This document shows positions 51,679 to 64,000 of a stretch of DNA of 64,000 nt, piece by piece. Made by a program: the position numbers and the translations under genes. Every line of letters begins with the position of its first letter. Position 1 is the stretch's first letter. The notes beneath the pieces were generated by a model, which had not been told where the DNA came from, made no database searches, and worked only from the letters and a program-made list of their open reading frames with translations. The stretch comes from Isoperla grammatica (lineage: Eukaryota > Arthropoda > Insecta > Plecoptera > Perlodidae): assembly GCA_945910005.1 (NCBI GenBank), contig OX246739.1, positions 4,432,001 to 4,496,000 on the forward strand, written 5' to 3'.

Positions 51679-52852
51679 TTGGGAGAAGCCCCCAAGCAAT
51701 TGGATGTATACCACTGAGGTAAGTTACAATAAAATAAAATAAGTAAAGAAGACCATAAATTTTGCGTGGTACTAACACAAGAACATAGTTTGTGTTACGG
51801 TTTTTAAATTTGTGATCTGTTAGGAGATAATGAGAAAATAGTAACTCGTTAGCGAGTCACGTTAAGTGTCGCATTGTGACTGCAAGACTGATGGTGTGAA
51901 TATAACGAAGTCACTGACGATATCCTGACTACACGACGACTACAACCGGCGCAGATGACAGGACAAAACGAATGAAACACAGCAACGTGTCTCGTACCCT
52001 CAGTGTGAGCAGAACAGATGATCGCTTCTGTCAAGCTCTCAATTCAATTTGTAGTAAAGTAACGTGGTGTGAATGTCTATGTACATTTTCGTAACTTTAC
52101 GGGCAAACATATATCTCGAGTGAAAATAAATTGTCTTTCTCGAAACCTGGATCCCACCAGAGAAGGAAATTAAATATAAATTTCAATACAAACTACCTTA
52201 CAGCTAGCATTTGTCTTAGAATATAAGGAATGCATTTCGTGTAAATCCGTTAATATAATATGCATCAAGTGATAAATGTGTCCAGTAGTTCTAGTACTTC
52301 ATATCGTTCCGCGGAGCTGTGGGCCTACATGGAATTCATGAAATGTATATTGTATAATAAAGGTTCCGTTGGTATTTGTATCTCTAACCGACCTCCCTCT
52401 CTCGACGCAATATATATAAATATATGTCTTGGCTTCATATTTCATGAGCTATGCACGAATATGGAAGCAGAACACAGATATATTATGTTATTTGCAGACG
52501 TCACATTGTCAGCATCGTGTTTAGCTCCATGTTTGTACAATGTAACTTCTGATCACGTAGCTGTGACTCCGTGGTAAGATAAATACATCTGTATGTATTG
52601 TCTACTGTACTCAGTTATAAGAACTGATTCTCAGTCGGTAACATTACACAGTGTATGGTTGCTCCGTGCTACGACGGAGAAAACCTAAGCAAATCTTCAC
52701 ATTTAGCGACTATATAGAGATCTTCATATAAAGTATCGTGGGTGGAGCGTTTTGCTGTTTCACGACGTTATACAGTATTGGCTGCCTCAGACGCCTCGTA
52801 CGACAGGTAGAGCTGCTCTGGTCCTGTAGCCCGTTGACCTTAGTGGTATCCA
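51679..52852. other. Non-coding stretch
   Basis: No recognisable gene. A 105-codon frame at 52260-52577 has a faint polymerase-like word (see rejected list) and no other support. Confidence 0.5.
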
Positions 52853-53008
52853 CCTGACGTCACAGGTCGGTGGAGGAACCTGGTCCAGGAAACCGGCAAA
52901 GCGTGGAGGCAACGACGGCGTCGTCTCGTTCCTGACGTCACAGGTTGGTGGAGGAACCTAGCCCCAGCAAACCAGCAAAGCGTGGAGGCAACGACAGAAT
53001 CCTCTCGC
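52853..53008. repeat. 78-bp tandem duplication
   Basis: CCTGACGTCACAGGT starts both copies, at 52853 and 52931. Both continue through GGTGGAGGAACCT and GCAAAGCGTGGAGGCAACGA. The copies differ at several positions. Each copy carries a palindromic TGACGTCA (CRE-type) site, so the duplication doubles it. Confidence 0.95.
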
Positions 53009-53150
53009 GCCTCTAAATCTTCAAGACATTAAAACGACAGAACCAAACCTCGCCTCGGCCACTTCGAAACCCGCGCGTGTGTATAAAACATTCAAAAGTG
53101 AATTATTGTTCTCATTTTTGGACAGTTCACAATATCTGCCCCTGTCTCCA

Positions 53151-53190
53151 CTTGGCTCTCGATAGCCTCACTTGGCTCTCGATAGCCTCA
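53151..53190. repeat. 20-bp perfect tandem duplication
   Basis: CTTGGCTCTCGATAGCCTCA is present twice, back to back, without a mismatch. Confidence 0.97.
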
Positions 53191-56100
53191 CTACGGACAC
53201 GAGTACATTCCTCAACTTTATGAAGTCTCCGATAAAAGACGACGTCTTTTAAGTGATGAAGCCAACCTAATAAGAAATAACGCAATAAAAACGTACCCAA
53301 GATTAAATTTTTTCAGAGCTCAGGAGATCTTCCCCATTTTTCTTCTCTTACTCATTTTTTTAACTTCGACCTCTCAGATTTCTCTTCATTTTAAAATGTC
53401 GTAAAACGTGTCTCTGGTTCGCCACATGCTAAAGATGTTTTCTTTCTTTGTGAAAGACGACACATTTTAGTTTTAAGTGGAAAGAAACAATATTAATCAT
53501 CATACAGGAAGGCGAGATGTCATTTTGATCAGAGTTAATAAGACGTTTTTGACAATGATGTATATTCCGAATGATTCTAGGCGTACGTTTTGACGTAGTA
53601 ATGTATTTTAAATATAATCAACATGAATAGCTGGAGTTTAGCGTAGGAGTTCATTCAGTGTGTTAATTGGTGAAGGCAAGGCTGCTGTGTTAAGCGATCG
53701 TATCTTCGCGTTGATGGATTCAGATTAAATTAGATCATACACTCGTGTGGAGTATGATGAATGAGTATGGTACTCACGTTTCCTACTGTAATTAAACATT
53801 TTCTTTGCTGTCTTATAAATCACTTGGCGTGTATCAGAAAGATGCGATTGAGAAGAGAAAACCGGTTGTACGTTGAATTTGATAGAAGAAATAAATATAT
53901 TAAAAACATAAGTTGAAAAAATATTATCAAACGGCATTTTTAACAATTATCCTTATATACATTATTAATTATAATAATTTAAAGTGCAGAATATTGAAAA
54001 CAATGTTTATCGCGTACCCAAACCTCAAGTTCTTTGCGTGTACCAAAAACACGATTACCATACCCTTATATACTATAAATGAAAACCGTGTACACAACTT
54101 ATCAACAAAGTTCTATATAAGATAAAATAAAGTACATCGTGGTAAATAAATACTTAGCTTTTATTTCAGCAAATACGATGAACACCAATAAATAAATTGA
54201 AAGAGGAACACTTTCAACACCCAAAGTATGATTTGTAATATAATTTGTTCGCATGCACTGCCTGATAATTCCCGTATAATATCCAATTAACGTACAAACG
54301 CGTAGAGTTACGATTCTCGTCGCGTAGTAGGGTCACATTTGGTGGATAAGGGTTCAGTTTTCAACACGACACATGAAATTATTAGTCCTGGGCGCGAGTG
54401 TACAAATATACCCCAACCCCAGCAACAAAGTTAGCTGCGCGAGCAAACGACATATGTTCAACACACTTAAAACGGTTTCCATTATTTTACGTTCAGTGTT
54501 ATAAACACAAGGCTTAAGAGACATTTTACCATTTCAATTTACGATTTAAAACGGGCGTTTGGGGCTGTAAGGAACGGGAAACACGTACAAGTGCAAACAC
54601 GTGCAAACAACGTTCCACATTCCCCGCACCATGTTTATAATCCTAATTATCACGGACTTAACGCCGGATTTACGACGGGCAGGGCAGTGTTTTTCGGAAT
54701 TTGTTTCTTCGAATTTAAAATGTTTGCCGTTCTGCTGCTGTTTTATAGTTGACTAGAATTTTAATTAATTTAATTCTAGATAAAACAAACCTGTTAATCT
54801 GAAAACAAAGCAATTACGAGCACCTTTATGTAACAGAAGTAAATCCGGCTGGTTTAGGCAAAAACACGCAGCGATTAATTTGATACAAATGGAATAATTA
54901 CGGAAGACAAAGCTTCTATTATGAAGGAGCAAAGCAGCGACTTTCGATGGGGAAAAATCGTTGTATCATCTATAGTCGTAATGTCCTATTGGGTTATATT
55001 TTCACTTTTTGGGAATTACAGTTTCAACGTATTAATTATTAGACCACTGAAGAATGACGTATAGTAAAACTTATCATTCACTATTTTACAGCCGATTTAC
55101 AATGCAAATACCATTATATGGAATATTGAAATCTAGGAGTTATAAGATGGCGATGGTACAACTTGTCATAACGTAAATAATATGAGGTTAAAATAAACAA
55201 TTTGATTTTCTTCAATCTTTAAAGGAAAACGCTTATAATACTGTACCATCTTAAATCACTGTAGGCAAATACTGCAGGTGAGCTCCGTAAATTGTGGACT
55301 ATAACTTTCGAATATGTAAACCATCTAAGTGGAAACTTCATAATTTCAATGTTAATCACACAACACACATAACGTAACATAAAGAAACACTAAGTAGCGT
55401 AGTACTAAAGAATTACAATAGCCAGAACTCAGCTTTCTACGTAGCCGCTGTTTGGATGTGTTGCTTTCCAGAGAACACTATTTCAACCGCATTACCTAGT
55501 CAGTAGGCAAATTATTGTTTTACCCGATCATATTTGTTCAACGTTTTAACATTTTGTTGGGCGGGTCGAGTTATTGGCGGAAAACCGTTCCTCATCGTTT
55601 GCACCGTTCCAGCCCTTCTACACCACAGGAAACAGACGAGTCCGCAAAGTTTTCAATCGCCATTCCAGATATCCCAATCTCGACGACCTTATTGAATGCG
55701 CTTTCATTTTCCGCTAACTTTACGTCTCATTTAAACGAGTTTCCCTATTGAAATCGGCAGATTATTTTCCTCGAGAAGCGTCGTCAAAAGAAAGGTATTT
55801 TCCCGCCGGATACGCGAAGTTCAAACGATAATTGTTCCTCATCTGTATGCGCGCCACGCTTGCGCAGCGGTCTCAGTCCCGTCCCGCATTCAATGTCGAC
55901 CGGTGACATTAATATTTGAGGCACGCAGTCATGCGCTTTGCCGTTCAATGAATGAGGTAGGTGGACGAATCCCAAGAATTTATTATACAACATTTTTATA
56001 GTTTCCAGTTCGAATTTTTAAGAACACGGCTTCCCTTGCATTTTAACGATGGCTGAGTCCTTGGTCAACGAACGTTCACATGACACTGGCTAGACACTAG

Positions 56101-58380
56101 ACAGCCAGTATAGTCATTACTAAACGTATTGTTTCCTGAGCAGTCTCAGTAGTCTCAGGACTCAGGACTCAGAAATCAGTAATCTGAACAAGATGTGCCT
56201 GTATACATAATACATGTTAGACGTACCCTACTCATAAATGTACGTTTTATAAAATATGTATACCGTAAATATAAATATATATGAGCCATAAATTGAAGAG
56301 AAACTCCCATGTATGTGAGCGCATTCGTGTATGAGAGGAGGTGGTTTATGTGTGGCTGGATAAAAACTGGCATGGGAAAAAGTTTCGAGAGAGAAAGGAG
56401 ATGAACATAATTGGCAAAGATCGGTTTATAGTTTAAAGTTTTAAAACCATTGGATAATGATTCATTACGGGAAACCAGACAATGGTGAGTAGTGTTGGAA
56501 TATGTTGTGAAAACAAATCTAGGAGCTAAATTGAGTAGAATTACACGAACTAACAAAGTATGTTTTCAGCGGGTTGTTTAACAATATTGTCATATTCCAC
56601 AAAGAAGCGCTGTAACAGAACGAGAAACGGATGCCGATAATTTAATAACTCGTGAAGACTTTCTAAAAACAAGTTTTTTTTCGTTTTCGAAGTTTGGAAA
56701 CTTTTTCTGAGAAAATATAAACTTGAACGTAGTTAAGTCTCGAAGCTTTCAATTGAAATGCGAACAAATGCCACGTTTGGATGAAAGGAGATAGGAAGTG
56801 TCTTCGACCCTCATATTCTACGCAAAATTGGCATCATCTATAGTAAACATTTTCATCACTTTGAATGCCAAACCCAACAAGTCGTTTTCGTGCTTTGTGA
56901 AGTACAGCCTACGGACTGTTTACTTTCAATATAGATAACATTGAAAATATGTGTGGTATTGATATACAATGTAACTTATACAACATTAATAAATAAAGAC
57001 AAACAACAAACGTTGAAATTGACTTCAAGCGTCTGGCTTTCTTTTTTTTCATTTGTTGTATTTTATCAAGGAAGGTAACCATTTTTATAGATTGAGATAT
57101 TGCGGAAGAAGCTTTCGTCACAAATGTCCCGAGGGCGTCTTCCGACCCTTTGGTGACTGTGTCTTGTGTCGCAATCAAGTCCCTTGCAGCACCACTAGCG
57201 CCGCTGAGAATCAACGATCAAACGGAGAACCAGGGCGTGACCTGGGCGATAAAAGGTCACCGCATCTCAACACCTCCACGTAGGTCCATAATCCTTCCGC
57301 TCCACGTTTACTCCCTGCCTCGTTCAATATACTGATAGCTAATTCTTACCGCAGTCCGTCCTAGATCTATCTGAGCACCGGCGTAGTGGAAACTCAAAGA
57401 AAGTTATAATACTTTGTTGGAGACCATAAATATCAATAATTCTGTGTCTTCTGCAACGCATTCATCCTTCTCTCGTAGTGTAGGTTAAGCTCTTAGTAGT
57501 ATGATGACCCTTCAACTCCAGCATTTCTAGTTATAAGTACCTGTTTACCTAGATGTCGATGCGTACAAAATAAAGGCTTCACAAGATTGTTGAATCATTG
57601 GCCGTCCACCCATTGGCTCTACAGCGAAGTATGAATACGAACTAAGTCCGTGGTTTTGTTTTATTTCGTCCAAATATGTTCGAATCCCTGTGTAAATAAA
57701 ACTATATTGATGTCGTGTTTTTCGCGATTTCGTTTTGAACAAGAACATACGATTGTTGATCACCGTAAGCTGGGTAAAATTGCTTTCCTGGAAGTGTTGG
57801 CTAGAGATTCTTTGATCATACACATACTTTATGAGATTGCTTTTTACAATAACAGGAGAAATACTGTGAAATATATGCTTACACACCCGTTACGTACGCA
57901 ATTCCAGGAATTGAAAGTCAATTCCAACACAAAGCCTGTACGTTACTAACTAATAACGTTTCTGTAAAGATATCGCCATATGAAATTTTAAAGGTTCAAA
58001 ACCTTAGTAGCCCTGACAGGGTGTAATACATTGAATATACGAGCAAGAAAACCAACAAAACAATACAATTCTTGATGTCATCAATAGTTTTTGGTTAGTG
58101 CAAACATCCCCATTCTTACCCGTGTACATTTCAAAAACAAGTAAAACAAATCCAGAAAACGTATCAATAAATGTCACAACATTGTCATCAAGCTAAATGA
58201 GTTTAATCCATTTCACGACACGAAACCTCCCGATACACATTTTTATTACGTAATTGCAATTTGTCAATTTCGTTTTTAGTACTGAAAAATGGATGTGTTC
58301 GCTTCACAAAACAAACAATAACGGATCTGACAACGGAGACGTAACGTAATTTATAACAGTCGTCTATGTACAGAAGCGCC
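53191..58380. other. Non-coding stretch
   Basis: AT-rich, with palindromes at 53235-53251 (AAAAGACG, A, CGTCTTTT) and about 54753-54779. A GC-richer patch at 55.55-55.95 kb lies between two short frames. A CTCAG-rich patch is at 56137-56181. No frame shows a recognisable domain. Confidence 0.5.
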
Positions 58381-58725
58381 GCTCTATACCAAACCGCGCT
58401 GCTATTGGCTAATTGGCAAACATGGCCTCATGCAGATAGATCAAACGACGTCGAACGATTGCAGATCTGTCTGTCTGTCTTTCTGTCTCACCCCCGAGTC
58501 AAGTAGCCCTCGCAAAGCCCCCTGGGAACGAAGCATTGTTCCTGGGTCGGCTTATGAACACAGGCTGTCATGCGGGAGCCAGATCCTCCGACTCGCACCG
58601 TGACCAGCACTTCTGCATGGACACCAAGATACTCTCACTGGACGCGAATCGACTCTCGCTTAATTGAGAACGTAGATGACCTCTGCAGATAATAGGTCAC
58701 CAATTCTTGATGCAGCTATCACTAG
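58381..58725. other. GC-richer island, possible regulatory or exonic element
   Basis: The block stands out from AT-rich surroundings. It has two ATTGG (CCAAT) boxes near 58404-58416, a CTGT-rich pyrimidine run at 58467-58490, and a 75-codon open frame at 58440-58667 containing ALAKPPGNEALFLGRLMNTG. No family is recognised. Raised GC alone lengthens open frames, so a conserved non-coding element is as likely as an exon. Confidence 0.3.
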
Positions 58726-60205
58726 CTGATCTCCATTCTCCATTCAAATAAACCTGTTTCGATGGTGTCTAAGAAGTACAGAAACCAGACAAAATTACTG
58801 TTGAAAATACATTAAGCAATATTGAAGCAATTGTCGGGCATTATGTTCGGTTGCCACCACTGACGTGTACCGCACTTCCTAGGAGGGCATATTAGAATAC
58901 TCCGCCCAGCTACACACTTTCTCATGAATATTAATACAGCACACCATTTTCTCAGCATGTTAGAATACACATTTACATAACAGCCCCTAAAACAACCCCC
59001 AGTACAGTAACCGAATCCTCCGATGATTACAAGAGCTAAAGATCCTAGTTGTTATTCATATTGGATATAGGACTGTTTTTCAAAACCGGATAAACCCCGA
59101 CCACAATGCATTGCGATGCCACCCTGAAGATATACTGAATTGTTTGTGCCAGTTGAACTAGGGCTCGTGGAAGATTAGTGCACATTACGGGGCTTACGTG
59201 TAGTTATGTAATAATATACAAAACAATATTGTATGCGAATATAAGCCGCTGCATTAATTCTCACGAAACGATTAGATTAATCTAATGAAACAATTCCTCT
59301 AATTTTCAACCGTCACGAAACTATTTTGTGAGAATAGGAATTTATTAAAAAGTGTTTTAATTGTAATGCATGTGCCATTTAATAACCACACAGCTATATT
59401 ATCATGTGCCACCATTGCGATTTCATACTCATTTATTCGTAAGAGAAGTAATAAATTAAAAGTAATATCCAAAAACAAATAGAGAAGCGCAGTTATTTTT
59501 ATCTTCTAGTTTCAGCAAAACTATAAACATCGCCTGTTACATTCTTGAACCATACCATACCGGATAAAAATAAATACACATCACATCTTAAAATTGCCAC
59601 AACGCGATGAAATAAATAACACTTTTATTAATCTTGGTGAAACGCGAACGAGGTGTATATGTACATCGTAAACAACGAAGCAAGCAATCCATCCCTCGCA
59701 AAGCTCGTAGCCCATGAGTAATATGCGGCTTATGAACAGTACAGTTATGAAAATATGAATGATATGTTTGTGCACGTAGTCTTTGCTTTTATTAACCCAG
59801 AGTGTTGCCAAACCGCGCTCCTGGCGGCTGCCAAGCGAACCCGGGGGTCTTCGCGACCAATCGGTTCCGTTCCACCCACATAACTTACGGGCAGGGCAGC
59901 ATATTAAGTAGGTTGGGCTTATTAGCCAAATAATAATTAAAACGAACTGCGAAGGGTTGCTTACCACAATGGAAACTCAACTCATGGGCCCATTCTATTC
60001 TATAAACGTTGTTAATTCGTAGCTGATTATGGGGTATAATCTACAATGTCTTGAGATCATGGCGAGGAAAATAACATTCTACCCTGTGGTTACTCGAAAT
60101 GTTCAGACGGCTGAACCGTTCACGAGTTAAAATGTAAATAAACGAATCGGTCGTGATACATAAGATTATTAATAAGTAGGATGATTACTTAATAAGGTAA
60201 CCCCT
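58726..60205. other. Non-coding stretch
   Basis: A perfect 16-bp palindrome ATTAGATTAATCTAAT (59271-59286) sits inside a wider inverted pair TTCTCACGAAA/TTTTGTGAGAA (59258-59268 and 59327-59337). A 128-codon minus-strand frame (59581-59967) has no recognisable domain. Confidence 0.5.
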
Positions 60206-60224
60206 CCCCCCCCCCCCCCCCCCC
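60206..60224. repeat. Poly-C tract, 19 nt
   Basis: Nineteen consecutive C residues after CCCCT. Confidence 0.97.
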
Positions 60225-61240
60225 ATTAAATTGTAATTCTTATATATATAATTCTTTATAGTTTACCTTTATTATGAAATGTGTATTTTGTATTGATTAG
60301 TTAGCTGGATTATTATGTTCATCCATAGATTGATTTTCTTCATCGAAACCCTCGTCTTTGATTTCTCCTCGTGAACAGACTCCAGTAATCCTAAGCTCTA
60401 CCTCGGCTACTCGACAGAACACTGAAGCCGTAATCACACGTGACGAATGTTATTGAACGTTGTTGACACAGTTGGACATGCTCGATTCTTGTCGACGTCT
60501 ACGTCACGACTTCACAAGGGGTTTAATACATGATTTATGGTTGTTGCATTGCATTATATCACACTGTTATTACCCACGCACACTTGCAAGCAGTTTGCAA
60601 GTTCACTTTAAAAGAAAGAAAACATGTTGAACCATGTTTATTCATTGTTAATGAGAAACCATTGCTTACGCGTGATCATGTACGTAATAATGTTTTAAAA
60701 CAGAAACATATCTTGTAGTTTCTGCCTTTCAGAGTCACACTACACTAATTTAAATTTAATTTGCACATGTAACGAGGTGTACGTTACCGTAATATGAACG
60801 TATACACATAGTTCATAATAACGTACGCATGTATGTTTAGCATGGAGATATTATAGTAGTGTCCTTGCGGCAGAACATTGTGTAGGATTGTTACTTTACT
60901 ATTCAAATATATTCTTGTGGAAGGTGTCGAACACAAAGGGGCGCCTCATTGTGAAACGTTGAGTGAGTGAATAAGTTCGTTGTTCCCGATAATCAATCTA
61001 CGGTTCTGTTAATATTGCAAATGAATATGCATATCATGCGTGAATAGCTTGTGTGGTAGCCTTGGACCACAGTTCATGGCCTGAAAGAAAAACAAAACCG
61101 CGACAACGAACTGTTTTAGTTTTAGCGTTGACATGGTGGCACGAAACACTCCTACATAATTACTAGAAGCGTGGTAGTCAAATTTAAATTTAAACAAAAT
61201 TATAACCGGAACTGACGTGTACCATTACCATTAGCAACTC
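60225..61240. other. Non-coding stretch
   Basis: No recognisable gene, RNA or repeat. Confidence 0.5.
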
Positions 61241-61256
61241 CCACCAGGGAGCGCTG
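61241..61256 (+). promoter_or_regulatory. CTCF-like motif
   Basis: CCACCAGGGAGCGCTG fits 15 of 16 positions of the vertebrate CTCF core (CCASYAGRKGGCRSYV). The one mismatch is at a normally constrained G. Whether it is bound in this organism cannot be judged from sequence. Confidence 0.3.
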
Positions 61257-61875
61257 AAACTAACTGCACTAGCGCTGGCTCATTCTCGTCCACATTGTCA
61301 TCGGGAGAAACCGCGCCCTTTCACAACGTGTTTTGGGGTGGGCTAAACTAGGGGCTCTGCGTCTAAAATTAACGCCTTTAATTGGAACCGAAATGGCAAT
61401 CCTCGGCTTAAACAGAAACAAGGATGTCCAACATTGTAAAGTGGTTACGTCACATAATAATATGTGTCTTCGTACGTTGAAATTAATCTGCATGTATCTC
61501 TACACGATTTTTAAATACAATATCTCAGAGCATGTACATATAAAATGTCAGTTTAGTTTTGAATTAAGGAGTTGAAGGTTTTTGGAGAGAATTCGTGTTA
61601 AGACTTAGTAATACCTTTCCAATGGGTTTACCTGGAACAAGATGAAACCAAAAATCTTCGACTACTTCAGTTATCACAAATTAATATTTTATTTTGGCTC
61701 TCTGACGCTAAGTAGGGGTCATGCTGTAGGCACGACATGTATTCTTCCAAACTATTTTGAGTGCCACTTTAGCATTGATAAGCTAAGTGCTTGGTGACAT
61801 ATACTGTTGTCACGTTGGTAACGGAACTCATATTTTCTGGTAAAAATAACGGATTCAAACCGATGGAGAAAATAC
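61257..61875. other. Non-coding stretch
   Basis: An 80-codon and a 74-codon frame overlap on opposite strands without recognisable content. Nothing else seen. Confidence 0.5.
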
Positions 61876-61944
61876 CTATCAACAATTTCATAGTTGTTTT
61901 CCCGAACGCTCTGTTCGGTAAAACAACTATGAAATTGTTAATAG
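61876..61944. ncRNA. 69-nt near-perfect hairpin
   Basis: CTAT, a C-A mismatch, AACAATTTCATAGTTGTTTT, a C-T mismatch and CCGAAC pair with GTTCGG through ATAG around the five-base loop GCTCT. Thirty of 32 stem positions are complementary. Such a long, almost perfect stem with a tiny loop fits a hairpin siRNA source, a MITE remnant or, less well, a pre-miRNA, whose loops are usually larger. No known miRNA seed is recognised and the flanks are ordinary AT-rich sequence. Confidence 0.4.
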
Positions 61945-64000
61945 TTCTTTTCTGTTCAGTTCTACAATTCTAGAGTGGATCTAAATATTTAAATGTCTAC
62001 TTCTAGTAAGGGAATTTATATCGCGTAGCAAAAGGAAATGCCTATGCATTTTCTCTCTCTGGAATTGTTTGAAATAGATAGATCTTCGTCTAACAACAGA
62101 AGACACTTCAGTGAAGAACGTAATTTGAAAGTTTTGAAATGAATTTATTACAATTCTTATAAAGGTTCAAAGTTTTCGATTTTCTCGCACTTTTGTTTTC
62201 AAAAGAATGTGACGCCAAGATCCATGTAACTGGCTCCTAGATGAAACAATTATACTAATTACTCGAGCCGTTGTCACTTTGCTATGAAACAATGAGTTTA
62301 TCTGTTATTGTCAAAATTATTTTTCTGTTGTCAAATCTTCAGAAAATGAATAATAATCAGGAATTATAATCGATTTAAGCAATATCGCTCCCACAGCAAT
62401 TGAGAATTGAAACAACAGTATTAATCAAGCCCGTGTAGTTAACCTCTCCACCACCCACATTGCACAAACCAATTTACCAACTTTGTACAAAATTACTTCT
62501 CAATTACTTATTCCACCCCAAGAATTTTTTAATTTCGTTTTTATATTAACTTTATTTTAAATTGGCTGCGGTGGGGTTGATGGGGTATGTGAGGGGGAGG
62601 GGGGGGGGGGGGGGGACTGTATCGATGTGCACCAAACTTGGGTTGAGCTGGTTACTCGAATGTACTATTGAAGGAATTCATTACTGTATTATGCTTCGTG
62701 CAGTGAAACCTACACAACAATGTTGCCATGATTTAATTGGAGTGCATTGATTGTTACTATGAAGTACTTTTAGTTTATCCCCTGGGAATAGAACAAGAAT
62801 ATTTCTGGATGATAAAACTGAAATAATCTACCAGATTTGAAAACAACTACCGGTGTGTAAGCACTGAGCAGTGAGCATGTACATTCAAGCTCAACGCAGG
62901 AGATAGACTTTAGAGTAAAACAGCCGGAAAAAGAATCATGTTGCCATGTGTAATGGAAATAGCCGGAATACGACTTTCATATTAATGGGTTCTATTGTAA
63001 CACCAATTTTTATCATTTTGTAAAAAAGTGTATTTTGTTTCTTAAACAACTTTCGACATTTTACAAATTAGCCTACGTATAGTTGCATTGAAAAGAGAAA
63101 GGCGCAATGAAACTTCGATGAATTCTGTGATTTTGTAAATAATTACTTCTTGACTGTGTACTGTAAACACAGGTTTTTACCGTTGACCACTAATCTGTAT
63201 GGCGGCGACTTTCATTCGCTTCAAAACTATTCTCAGAAGATTTCGTAAACTCCGCTGTTCAATTCTAGATCCCGACATAAAATACTGATGGAGAAAGTGT
63301 TATTGGACCAACTATAGCTATCTTTCTCGCTTGGTCGTAGAAGTAACGTTTTCGTCGCGTTTTCCACATTATCATTTTTAGACTCTACATAATATTATAT
63401 GTTTGGAGAAATGGGAACACATTATATAGCCACACTGACAATAAGTCACCAGCTTCGAAAACTTATTACCCTATATTATATGATGCACACTTTTTTATAA
63501 TCCTAAATGAAAATACTTCTTAAATTCTTGAGAACATATTTACAGTTTACAAGGGACATACAAGGGCCATAGCCAACGTATCTTCAGCGTACCGTAAACT
63601 ACATAATCACTTGTGTCATAACAATGTATTACACTGAAGATATTTCAATGTTTTCATTTTTTTAGCTTTTACATAATCTTTGACTGTACCCTCATCAAGT
63701 GTTTTTTCCTCCTCATCCTTGCTACAAATTTTATTTTATCCCTATAGAATTGTATACATTACCCTATGTATTATCCGTATACGTTGCTGTTTCGAGTGTG
63801 TACATTGACTGCAGTTCTCACTGTACTTGACATCAGCCTCGATGCTTGAATAGTCGCATACAACCCCTTTGTGCTCAAGGGCGCAATGCTCACAAGCTCC
63901 GTGTCTCATGTCTGTGTGACTGCGGCTACGATGGTCGATGCAGCGCCTGCTATGCTGGTAGGCGTCTACTTGGCCCATTACCCCGCGTCCACAACCCGTA
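61945..64000. other. Non-coding stretch with poly-G
   Basis: A 17-nt G run at 62599-62615 follows GAGGGGGAG. No gene, RNA or further repeat is recognised to the window end. Confidence 0.5.

Noticed and set aside
52260..52577. Possible reverse-transcriptase word (LFADVTLSASC)
   Set aside because: The catalytic pair of Asp is not present (ADV, not ADD), and no other polymerase motif or flanking retroelement frame is found.
59581..59967. 128-codon minus-strand frame as a membrane protein gene
   Set aside because: The hydrophobic runs follow from AT-rich codons, no domain is seen, and the length is near the chance expectation.

Overview
The window looks like nuclear DNA of an animal, most probably a marine invertebrate. 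It is AT-rich and almost free of coding sequence. It carries long pure microsatellites, several unrelated minisatellites, many 11-21 nt poly-G/poly-C runs, tRNA-derived SINE-like fragments with pol III A and B boxes, and a MITE-like element with terminal inverted repeats. There are no operons, Shine-Dalgarno-led ORFs or dense gene packing, so it is not bacterial, archaeal or phage DNA. The palindromic word TAGGCCTA recurs (near 12014, 33586, 41470 and 47391). I associate it with echinoderm, hemichordate and amphioxus genomes, but that is memory-based inference and does not identify a species. No protein family can be recognised in any frame. The long ORFs at 26.9-27.3, 30.8-31.8 and 47.9-48.4 kb are translated tandem repeats.

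Layout. 0-10 kb: AT-rich non-coding DNA with a (TTTCA)10 array, a 61-bp minisatellite (2861-3056), small duplications and a tRNA-like SINE fragment near 7.8 kb. 10-26 kb: more SINE-like pieces (10.4, 11.1, 25.1 kb), two protein-like open frames near 12.4-13.0 kb, a 70-bp duplication at 15.6 kb, a possible 21-nt microexon at 17576-17596, and poly-G/C and G-quadruplex-like tracts. 26-32 kb: a ~270-bp GAAA array, a ~520-bp MITE-like element (29016-29535), a nine-copy 84/93-bp minisatellite (30.93-31.71 kb), then a promoter-like cluster (ETS, CRE, CCAAT, TATA) at 31.93-32.19 kb. 36-45 kb: a 21-copy 22-bp minisatellite bracketed by a 17-bp direct repeat, a possible exon with ATG behind a good 3' splice site (37625), a ~99-nt imperfect hairpin (38904-39002), and a possible exon or recursive splice site at 42443-42520. 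45-64 kb: another SINE-like piece, a 264-bp CAGA array, a 78-bp duplication at 52.9 kb, a GC-richer island at 58.4-58.7 kb, and a nearly perfect 32-bp-stem hairpin at 61876-61944.

Interpretation. The most economical reading is a large intron or an intergenic desert. The splice-like signals, promoter-like cluster and hairpins are testable candidates, not established genes. No set of genes acting together can be demonstrated here.
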